Both the position numbers and the translations under genes were made by a program. Under the pieces are notes generated by a model. That model was not told the origin of the DNA and did no database searches. It saw only the letters and a program-made list of their open reading frames with translations. Below are positions 1-5,072 of a stretch of DNA of 5,072 bases, piece after piece. The DNA is taken from assembly GCA_015657435.1 (NCBI GenBank), contig JADLKH010000003.1, forward strand, positions 406,503-411,574, written 5' to 3'. The stretch is from Synergistales bacterium. GTDB taxonomy: Bacteria; Synergistota; Synergistia; Synergistales; 79-D21. Every line of letters starts with the position of its first letter. The first letter of the stretch is position 1.

Positions 1-1255
1 CGTCTATCTTCCCCAGGCTGGCGAAACCGTTACGGAAGGCCGTATCCAGGCCTGGCTCAAGAAGGAAGGGGACCTTGTCGCAGAGGGAGAGAAAATTTGC
101 GAGGTCATGACCTCGAAGCTGGTCATCGACGTCAAGTCCCCTGCTGCGGGGAAGATTTTCCGGGTTTTTGCAGACGTGGACGAGATCGTGGAAGTGGGGA
201 AGATCATCGCAGTGATTCAGGTGGGTGACGAGAAGCTGGACCCCGACCAGATCGCACGCCTGCCGGAACGCCACCGCGGCTCGAAGGAACGCTCTGCGGC
301 GCCGGCCGCCGCTCCTGCGGTGGCAGCGAAAGCCGTACTCCGGCCGGAAGTTCCCGGAATCGAGCCCGTTTCCCGGGAGGGATCCGGGGACATCCTTGCC
401 TCCCCGGTCGCAAGGAAAATGGCGGAGGAAGCCGGAATCGATCTTCGAAAGGTTGCCGGGACAGGACCCCGAGGGAGGATCACGAAGGAGGACATCCTTG
501 AGTTTCTCGCGAGGCCTCAGCTCGAAAAGGAGCCCGCGAAGGAGATTCCGGCTGCAGAGGAGCCATCTTCCTTTTCCGTGACGAAGATTGCGGGGGTTCG
601 GAGAATCATCGCCGAGCGTTTGAGGCAAAGTGTGGCGCTAAAGCCGCATATCTGTTTCGAGGCGAAAGTGCGGGTGGACGATCTCTTTACGCTTCGAAAC
701 GCGATGTCGAAGCGATACGACAGAAAAATCTCCCTGAATTCGATGATCATGTTCTTCTACGTCCACATGCTTGGAAAGTTCCCCTTGCTGAATGCCCATG
801 TCGTGGACGACGAGATCCGGCAATTCCGGAAGGTTAACCTGGGGATGGCGGTGGCGAGAAAGGAAGGGTTGATCGTCCCGGTGATCCACGATGCGGGCGG
901 CAAAAACATCCTCGAACTGGACGAGATCGCGAGGGATCTCAGCGAGAGGGCCAGGGCCGGTACGCTTTCCCTGGCGGAGATTTCGAACGGCACGATCACC
1001 GTTTCCAACCTGGGGATGTACGGTGTCCGCAACTTCAATGCCATCATCAATCCGCCTGAAGTGGCGATACTCGCGGTGGGAGGCGTGGATGAACAGCTGC
1101 GCCTGGACGGAGACGGCAAGGTTGTGCCTGCCCGGTACGTGAGCCTGAATCTATGCGTCGATCATTGTGCCATTGACGGAGACATGGCCGCCAGCGCCGT
1201 CATGACCGTGAAGGAACTCATGGAGAACCCGGCTATCGCGATTTTCGAGAGATGA
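1..1255 (+). CDS. Dihydrolipoyl acyltransferase (E2) of a 2-oxoacid/acetoin dehydrogenase complex, 5'-partial
   Basis: E2 forms the core of the complex and moves the acyl group from its lipoyl arm to CoA in the cytoplasm. The reading frame is open from base 2, so the start lies just outside the window; 417 residues are visible and probably only about 3-8 are missing, judged from the usual lipoyl-domain start. Visible residues 1-75 are one lipoyl domain (GETVTEG near the start), with the lipoylated lysine at residue 39 (bases 116-118) in MTSKL. An Ala/Pro/Arg-rich linker follows, then a peripheral-subunit-binding domain at about 130-169 (ASPVARKMAEEAGIDL, GTGPRGRITKEDI). The acyltransferase domain runs from about 190 to the end and has SNLGMYG, INPPEVAILAVG and the catalytic HxxxDG motif as HCAIDG, with His388 (1163-1165) and Asp392 (1175-1177). 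All expected domains are intact. Substrate (acetyl, branched-chain or other acyl) cannot be read from the sequence; the catalytic domain looks most like pyruvate/acetoin-type E2. Confidence 0.96.
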   Translation, partial: VYLPQAGETVTEGRIQAWLKKEGDLVAEGEKICEVMTSKLVIDVKSPAAGKIFRVFADVDEIVEVGKIIAVIQVGDEKLDPDQIARLPERHRGSKERSAAPAAAPAVAAKAVLRPEVPGIEPVSREGSGDILASPVARKMAEEAGIDLRKVAGTGPRGRITKEDILEFLARPQLEKEPAKEIPAAEEPSSFSVTKIAGVRRIIAERLRQSVALKPHICFEAKVRVDDLFTLRNAMSKRYDRKISLNSMIMFFYVHMLGKFPLLNAHVVDDEIRQFRKVNLGMAVARKEGLIVPVIHDAGGKNILELDEIARDLSERARAGTLSLAEISNGTITVSNLGMYGVRNFNAIINPPEVAILAVGGVDEQLRLDGDGKVVPARYVSLNLCVDHCAIDGDMAASAVMTVKELMENPAIAIFER

Positions 1256-1292
1256 GCCCGCAGGCTCGGGGTGTCATGGAGGAGGGCTCATC
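1251..1292. repeat. Nested inverted repeats overlapping the E2 stop codon
   Basis: A perfect 9-bp inverted repeat (GATGAGCCC at 1251-1259 and GGGCTCATC at 1284-1292, 24-base loop) begins in the last E2 codon and includes its stop. A shorter hairpin (GAGCC at 1254-1258, GGCTC at 1263-1267, 4-base loop) uses the same left bases, so the two folds exclude each other. There is no T-run, and a function is not shown. It may be a minor 3'-end structure of the E2 message or chance in GC-rich sequence. Confidence 0.35.
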
Positions 1293-1347
1293 CGGAGCGC
1301 AAATGGACCTCTCCGAGCCACGGGGGAAATATTCCCTGCATCAGAAG

Positions 1348-1384
1348 GCGGACCGGGGAGAGGGCTGACCTCTCCCCGGTCCGC
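1348..1384. repeat. Perfect 16-bp hairpin in the E2-E1 alpha gap, without T-tract
   Basis: Bases 1348-1363 and 1369-1384 are exact reverse complements with no mismatch or bulge, separated by the 5-base loop GCTGA. The stem is mostly G-C pairs and would be very stable in RNA. Neither side carries a T-run (ACCAGAAG follows on the + strand), so it does not look like a canonical intrinsic terminator in either direction. It lies 93 bases after the E2 stop and 69 bases before the E1 alpha start. Plausible roles are an mRNA-stabilising or processing structure that sets different levels for E2 and E1 alpha, a partial terminator, or a dispersed palindromic repeat. The structure is certain from the sequence; the role is not. 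Confidence 0.85.
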
Positions 1385-1453
1385 ACCAGAAGAGCGCTGC
1401 GGCAAGTCCTACAGACCAGGCGAAAGCCCGGGTGAAAATGGGAGGCGAGACGA

Positions 1454-2434
1454 ATGTTCGCCACATCTCTGCCTGAAGAAAAATTGATCGAGATGTACCG
1501 GAAACTCTGGCTCGCAAGGAATCATGAACTCCTGGCGGAGGAATGGAAGCTCAACGGGCGTATACAAGGGTCCGTCCACCTGGCGACAGGGCAGGAGGCC
1601 GTTGCTGTCGGGGCCTGTTCGGCCCTGGAGGTTGACGACTACATCATGGGGACCCACCGGGAACATGCCCAGATGATCGCCAAGGGCGTCAACATCCGCA
1701 GGATGGCGGCGGAGATGCTTGGAAAGGCGACCGGCATGAACCAGGGTAAGGCCGGGCACATGCTCTTTTCCGACAAAAGCGTGAATGCCCTGGGCGGGTG
1801 CGGCATCGTCGGTGGCGGGGCCGCGGTGGCCGTGGGATACGCCATGGCGTTCAAGGTGCTGGGGACCAGGCAGGTCTCTCTGGTCTTTTTCGGAGATGGG
1901 GCTTTCAACACCGGGGCCGTGCACGAGGCGATCAACTTTGCGTCGGTGCGGAAGTACCCCGTGATCTTCCTCTGCGAAAACAATCGGTGGGGCCTAACGG
2001 TCATGCAGCACGAACAAACCGTGGTCGAAGACCTTTCCGACAGGGCAAGATGCTACGGGATCCCCGGGGTGACGGTCAACGGGAACGATGTCCTCGCGGT
2101 TTATGAAGCGGTGAAGCTTGCCGTCGACAGGGCACGAGAAGGTGACGGACCCTCGGTGATCGAGGCCAAGACCTGGAGGATGCGGGGTTTGGCTGCAGGC
2201 TACCCGATGGACTGGGAGCCCAGCGAGTATCACGAGGAAGGGAGAAAACAGGACCCGATCCGCCTGTTCGAGGAAAAGCTGATCGCAAGGAACATCCTTT
2301 CTGAGGAGATGGCAAAAGGCATCGAAGAGGAGACGAGGAGGGTCGTCGAGGAAGCCTACGAAGAGGCCAGCCAGGCGCCCTACCCGGACGAGGCCGTCTT
2401 CTGGGAAAACGTGTTCGCGGCACCGATCGGATAA
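1454..2434 (+). CDS. Thiamine-diphosphate-dependent dehydrogenase E1 component, alpha subunit (divergent)
   Basis: This subunit binds thiamine diphosphate and, with an E1 beta partner not present here, should cleave a 2-oxoacid or acetoin-like ketone and reductively acylate the E2 lipoyl group. The protein is 326 residues, the normal alpha-subunit length. The ATG is preceded by GGAGG (1441-1445) with an 8-base spacer. The thiamine-diphosphate motif is clear: GDG at 147-149 through ENN at 175-177. The N-terminal THREH (67-71) followed by AKG and the GIVGGG stretch (117-122) are family-typical. Two conserved spots differ: the usual GGSMH is AGHML (100-104), and the usual RxxGH of the lipoyl/cofactor loop is RMRGL, with Leu246 where His is expected. 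The rest of that region (GNDVLAVYEAVK, then EAKTWR) aligns well by eye with the family. It sits between E2 and E3, so it belongs to the same complex. Acetoin dehydrogenase alpha (AcoA-like) or pyruvate/branched-chain E1 alpha are all possible; the substrate is unknown. Confidence 0.93.
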   Translation: MFATSLPEEKLIEMYRKLWLARNHELLAEEWKLNGRIQGSVHLATGQEAVAVGACSALEVDDYIMGTHREHAQMIAKGVNIRRMAAEMLGKATGMNQGKAGHMLFSDKSVNALGGCGIVGGGAAVAVGYAMAFKVLGTRQVSLVFFGDGAFNTGAVHEAINFASVRKYPVIFLCENNRWGLTVMQHEQTVVEDLSDRARCYGIPGVTVNGNDVLAVYEAVKLAVDRAREGDGPSVIEAKTWRMRGLAAGYPMDWEPSEYHEEGRKQDPIRLFEEKLIARNILSEEMAKGIEEETRRVVEEAYEEASQAPYPDEAVFWENVFAAPIG

Positions 2435-2510
2435 AGGGACATCTTCGGGACAGGTGCGGTTTCCGGTACCGGGCGGGACCGGATATCTTCGGCTCCAGGC
2501 ATGACGCGAT

Positions 2511-2521
2511 AAGGGGTGGAG
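2511..2521 (+). promoter_or_regulatory. Ribosome binding site deciding the E3 start
   Basis: AAGGGG at 2511-2516 lies 8 bases before ATG 2525. An in-frame GTG at 2516 overlaps this same purine run and would have no properly spaced site of its own, so ATG 2525 is preferred. The resulting N-terminus, MDYDVAVIGGGPGG, also matches the usual compact start of dihydrolipoamide dehydrogenases. Confidence 0.6.
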
Positions 2522-2524
2522 AAG

Positions 2525-3898
2525 ATGGATTATGACGTAGCCGTAATCGGAGGCGGGCCGGGAGGATATGTGGCGGCGATCAAGGCCGCCCAGTTGGGGG
2601 GGCGGGTCGCCCTTTTCGAGAAGGAAAAACTTGGAGGAACCTGCCTGAATTGGGGCTGTATTCCTACGAAATGCCTTCTCAAGACGGCAGGTCTTCTCGG
2701 CGAGATCCAGGAGGCGGAAGTCTACGGGATCCTGGGGATCGACAAGGATGCCCTTCGGATCGATTATCCGAAACTGGCGGCCCGGAAAGATGCCCTGACG
2801 GGTTCCCTGCGAGTGGGGATAGAAGACCTGGTCAAGAGCAACAGGGTGGATCTGTACCGGGAGCAGGCCATTCTACGCCATCCCGGCGAAATCCGTACGA
2901 GCTCAGGCATGTCTCTCCGTTGCAGGAGCATGATTCTCGCAACGGGCTCTGAAGCCATGATTCCCCCCATCCCCGGACTGGAAGATGCCATTCGGGCCGG
3001 TTTCGCCATCACGAACAGGGAGGCGCTGGACATGGTCAAGCTCCCTCCGTCGATGGGCATCATCGGCGGCGGAGTCATCGGGGTGGAGTTGGCCCTGGCC
3101 TATTCCGCGATGGGTGTTTCCGTGCATATCTACGAGGCCATGGATTCCATCCTGCCGCCGATCGACAAGGATCTGTCGGCCATTATTCACCGACGCATGG
3201 TCAAGTCGGGTGTTCGAATCCACACCTCGTCGAGAGTGACGCGCGTTCAGGCCGGGGCGGTGGAATTCCTGGAAGACGGCAGGGAAATGAAGGATCTCCT
3301 GGACCTGGTTGTCGTTGCCGTCGGCAGGAGTCCCAACATCAAGAGTCTCCTTGACCTCGGCGTTGCCGACGGGAAGAAGGTCCCCGTGAACCGGAACCTG
3401 GAAACACGAGTTCCCAACGTCTACGCAGTGGGAGACTGCAACGGATCCTACCAGCTTGCCCACGTCGCTTCCGCCGAGGGAAGCTGCGCGGCCAAAAACG
3501 CCCTTGGCCAGAGACAGGCGATGAGCTACGAATCGGTTCCCATCTGCATCTATACCTTGCCCGAAATCGCCTGTATCGGGATCACGGAAGAGAAGGCCAG
3601 AAAAGACGGGATTCCCTGCAAGGTCGGGAAATTTCCGCTGTCTTTCAACGCAAAATCACAGATCGAAAACGAAACTTCCGGGTTCATCAAGATCCTGGTT
3701 TCAGAGAAATACGGCAATATCCTGGGAGTCCACATGATCGGACATCACGTTTCCGAGATGATTTTCGGCTTAGGGGTGGCAATCCAGGCGGAATTGACGA
3801 TCGACGACATCACGGACGTTATTTTCCCGCACCCGAGCATCTCCGAGTCGATCCTCGAGGCTTCCATGGCGGTTCTTGGAAAACCGATCCATTCTTAG
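2525..3898 (+). CDS. lpdA: Dihydrolipoamide dehydrogenase (E3)
   Basis: E3 is the FAD flavoprotein that reoxidises the dihydrolipoyl arm of E2 and reduces NAD+ to NADH. The protein is 457 residues from ATG 2525 (460 if GTG 2516 were used), typical of the family. The FAD-binding GGGPGG is at 9-14. The redox disulfide is Cys40/Cys45 in GGTCLNWGCIPTK. The NAD-binding GGGVIGVE is at 181-188, with Glu204 at the end of the following strand (HIYEA), which favours NAD+ over NADP+. The second FAD contact, YAVGD, is at 300-304 and AHVASAEG at 312-319. The dimer-interface acid/base pair is in HPSISE, His436 and Glu441. All catalytic residues are present, so the enzyme should be active. It lies 90 bases after E1 alpha on the same strand and is most simply the dedicated E3 of this complex, although such enzymes can also serve other complexes or the glycine cleavage system. 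Confidence 0.97.
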   Translation: MDYDVAVIGGGPGGYVAAIKAAQLGGRVALFEKEKLGGTCLNWGCIPTKCLLKTAGLLGEIQEAEVYGILGIDKDALRIDYPKLAARKDALTGSLRVGIEDLVKSNRVDLYREQAILRHPGEIRTSSGMSLRCRSMILATGSEAMIPPIPGLEDAIRAGFAITNREALDMVKLPPSMGIIGGGVIGVELALAYSAMGVSVHIYEAMDSILPPIDKDLSAIIHRRMVKSGVRIHTSSRVTRVQAGAVEFLEDGREMKDLLDLVVVAVGRSPNIKSLLDLGVADGKKVPVNRNLETRVPNVYAVGDCNGSYQLAHVASAEGSCAAKNALGQRQAMSYESVPICIYTLPEIACIGITEEKARKDGIPCKVGKFPLSFNAKSQIENETSGFIKILVSEKYGNILGVHMIGHHVSEMIFGLGVAIQAELTIDDITDVIFPHPSISESILEASMAVLGKPIHS

Positions 3899-3943
3899 GC
3901 CCGCCGGGGAAAACCGCAAAGAGGCTTCTTGTCGAGCGATCGA

Positions 3944-3950
3944 GAGAGGG
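3944..3950 (+). promoter_or_regulatory. Ribosome binding site favouring the SDR GTG start
   Basis: GAGAGGG at 3944-3950 ends 10 bases before GTG 3961, an acceptable spacing. The next in-frame candidate, ATG 3982, has only AAGGA at 3964-3968 with a long 13-base spacer. This supports the GTG, but the family N-terminus would also fit the ATG, so the choice is provisional. Confidence 0.45.
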
Positions 3951-3960
3951 TGAGAGAAAA

Positions 3961-4755
3961 GTGAAGGAAATCCTGAAGTCAATGGGAGTACAGGAATTGT
4001 TCAATGTCCGGGGAAAAATCGTTCTCGTGTCAGGATCAGGGGGCCTCGGATCCAGTATTGCCATGGCCTTTGCCAGGGGCGGTGCGTCCGTTTTCGTGGC
4101 CGACTGTCTCGAAAACAAGCTCCAGGAACTACAGGCGGCTGCCGTAAAAGAAAATGTTCGCATTTCCACGCTCTTGATGGACGTAAGCGACAAGGCAAGC
4201 GTCGAAGCTGGCTTCAAGGCGCTGCTGGAGAAGACGGGGCGTCTCGATGTTGTTGTTCACACTGCAGGAATGGGCAAGAACGAGGCCGCGACGGATTGCG
4301 AAGAAATGGATATCCGCCGGACCATTGACGTCAATCTTATCGGGACGATCCTGGTCAATCAGCAGGCAGCACGAATAATGAAAGAGCAGAGGTACGGTAA
4401 AATCGTCAACCTCGGGTCTATCGCCGGCATCATGGCCCATACGCTCCGATCGATGCCTTATGCGGCGAGCAAGGCGGGCGTGCACCAGGTTACGCGGTCC
4501 TTCGCGGCGGAAATGGCCCAGTATGGCGTCAATGTCAATTGCGTTGCCCCCGCCTGGATCAACACGCCGCTTATCGCAAAGAAGGACGAGGCCTATTACG
4601 AGAACATCCGAAAGTCCGTGCCCTTCCAGAGGATGGGAGAACCGGATGAAATCCTGGGAGCGGTTTTTTTCCTGTCCACGGATGCTTCGCACTTTGTGAC
4701 CGGACAGGTGATCCTGGTCGATGGCGGCTGGAGTGTAACAAAGGCCCTTGCCTGA
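3961..4755 (+). CDS. Classical short-chain dehydrogenase/reductase, NAD-type
   Basis: This is a soluble SDR oxidoreductase expected to interconvert a secondary alcohol and a ketone (or a similar pair) with NAD(H). It has 264 residues from GTG 3961, or 257 from ATG 3982 (MGVQELFNVRGK), both in the normal range. The catalytic set is complete: Asn125 (DVNLIG), Ser153 (NLGSIAG), Tyr167 and Lys171 (YAASK). Asp48 at the end of the second strand (VFVADC) favours NAD(H) over NADP(H). Asp74-Val75 and the C-terminal VTGQVILVDGGW are typical. Oddities: the glycine-rich loop is SGSGGLG (24-30), one residue shorter than TGxxxGxG; NNAG is replaced by HTAG (100-103); and the usual PG after the active site is PA (197-198). 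It follows E3 by 62 bases on the same strand. It could be a butanediol/acetoin, gluconate-5-type or 3-oxoacyl reductase relative; the substrate cannot be assigned. Confidence 0.92.
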   Translation: MKEILKSMGVQELFNVRGKIVLVSGSGGLGSSIAMAFARGGASVFVADCLENKLQELQAAAVKENVRISTLLMDVSDKASVEAGFKALLEKTGRLDVVVHTAGMGKNEAATDCEEMDIRRTIDVNLIGTILVNQQAARIMKEQRYGKIVNLGSIAGIMAHTLRSMPYAASKAGVHQVTRSFAAEMAQYGVNVNCVAPAWINTPLIAKKDEAYYENIRKSVPFQRMGEPDEILGAVFFLSTDASHFVTGQVILVDGGWSVTKALA

Positions 4756-4815
4756 TTTTCAACTTCGCGCTCCGATGTCCTGATGGCTGTGACGCACAAA
4801 GAGAGGCGAAAATGA

Positions 4816-5072
4816 ATGATCGTCCTTCTTAACGATAACAATTCCCCGCAACTCAACCTGGCCGCGGAGGAATGCTACCTGTCCGAGGGCCGGTCTTTCC
4901 AGAATGCGGCGATGATCTGGCAAAATCGGCCTTCCGTGATCGTCGGCCGGTACCAGAACACGATGGAGGAGATATGTTATCCCCTGGTTAAGAAAATGGG
5001 TTTGCCCGTCGTAAGGAGGCTGTCAGGCGGCGGGGCGGTTTACCACGACCTGGGGAACGTCAATTTCACATT
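4816..5072 (+). CDS. lplA: Lipoate-protein ligase A, N-terminal part (3'-partial)
   Basis: LplA-type enzymes activate lipoate with ATP and attach it to the lysine of lipoyl domains. The frame opens at ATG 4816 and stays open for 85 codons to the window edge, where it is cut. The start is supported by GAGAGG at 4801-4806 with a 9-base spacer. Family motifs are in the right order: NLAAEE (residues 14-19), IWQNRPSVIVGRYQN (33-47), then RRLSGGGAVYHDLGN (67-81), the arginine/glycine-rich loop that forms part of the lipoate and lipoyl-AMP pocket, and NFT at the cut end. Octanoyltransferases of the LipM/LipL type share this fold and part of these motifs, but the RRxSGGGAVxHDxGN signature fits LplA best. 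It lies 60 bases after the SDR and is the natural supplier of lipoate to the E2 lysine encoded at 116-118. Whether a C-terminal accessory domain follows cannot be seen. Confidence 0.93.
   Translation, partial: MIVLLNDNNSPQLNLAAEECYLSEGRSFQNAAMIWQNRPSVIVGRYQNTMEEICYPLVKKMGLPVVRRLSGGGAVYHDLGNVNFT

Noticed and set aside
1304..1318. Sigma-54-like GG-N10-GC spacing upstream of E1 alpha
   Set aside because: Only the GG and GC dinucleotides match. The conserved CACG and TTGC parts of the -24/-12 consensus are missing, and the spacing alone is common in GC-rich sequence. It was considered because aco operons are often sigma-54 dependent.
1324..1336. Small dyad GGGAA-ATA-TTCCC as a possible operator
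   Set aside because: The arms are 5 bp with a 3-base centre, there is no second copy nearby and no recognisable promoter, so chance is a sufficient explanation.
2463..2492. Palindrome CCGGTACCGG (2463-2472) and repeated ATCTTCGG (2441-2448, 2485-2492) in the E1 alpha-E3 gap
   Set aside because: Both are short and unlinked to a promoter or terminator signature. I see no further structure in this 90-base gap.
2516..2524. GTG 2516 as the start of E3
   Set aside because: It overlaps the purine run that serves ATG 2525 and has no suitably spaced ribosome binding site of its own. It would add only three residues before the conserved FAD-binding segment.
1409..4692. Long open frames on the minus strand, such as 1409-1924, 2903-3463 and 4129-4692
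   Set aside because: They lie wholly or almost wholly opposite E1 alpha, E3 and the SDR, which have complete family motifs. Their translations are Arg/Pro/His-rich with no recognisable domain, as expected for antisense shadows in GC-rich DNA.
4812..4832. Out-of-frame ATG at 4812 giving a 6-codon leader peptide overlapping the lplA start
   Set aside because: It encodes only MNDRPS before TAA, with no codon bias or attenuator structure. The adjacent ATG 4816 has a well-spaced ribosome binding site and opens the conserved lplA frame.
1..5072. Mobile elements, tRNA/rRNA genes, CRISPR arrays, riboswitches
   Set aside because: Reading both strands showed no transposase or integrase frame, target-site duplication, cloverleaf, spaced direct repeats or recognisable riboswitch core. 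A TPP or lipoate-related leader would be expected upstream of the window if present.

Overview
The window is a bacterial operon for a lipoate-dependent 2-oxoacid (or acetoin-type) dehydrogenase complex, entirely on the + strand. In order it holds: a dihydrolipoyl acyltransferase (E2) missing only its first few residues at the left edge; the alpha subunit of a thiamine-diphosphate E1 dehydrogenase; a dihydrolipoamide dehydrogenase (E3, lpdA); a classical short-chain dehydrogenase/reductase (SDR); and the first 85 codons of a lipoate-protein ligase (lplA) running off the right edge. The sequence is GC-rich, and every complete gene has a purine-rich Shine-Dalgarno sequence. Gene content and protein flavour would fit an anaerobic Desulfobacterota-like (deltaproteobacterial) genome, but that is a weak inference; nothing here fixes the taxon.

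Layout: E2 ends at 1255. A 198-base non-coding gap (1256-1453) follows, containing a perfect 16-bp hairpin and weaker dyads. E1 alpha is at 1454-2434, then a 90-base gap, E3 at 2525-3898, a 62-base gap, the SDR at 3961-4755, a 60-base gap, and lplA from 4816 onward. No tRNA, rRNA, mobile element or CRISPR array was seen, and no gap exceeds 300 bases.

How the genes work together (known family biochemistry): E1 decarboxylates or cleaves a keto substrate on thiamine diphosphate and passes the acyl unit to the lipoyl-lysine of E2. E2 transfers it to CoA, and E3 reoxidises the dihydrolipoyl arm with FAD and NAD+. LplA can attach lipoate to the E2 lysine. The SDR probably interconverts a hydroxy/keto metabolite feeding or draining the complex (inference). 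The E1 beta subunit is not in the window; it is probably upstream of E2.

The complex itself is a well-known machine. The points worth a second look are the E1 alpha subunit, which lacks histidines normally conserved in the family, the SDR with a shortened nucleotide-binding loop, the unusual gene order, the linked lipoate ligase, and the long hairpin separating E2 from E1 alpha. I found no evidence of a wholly new kind of system.
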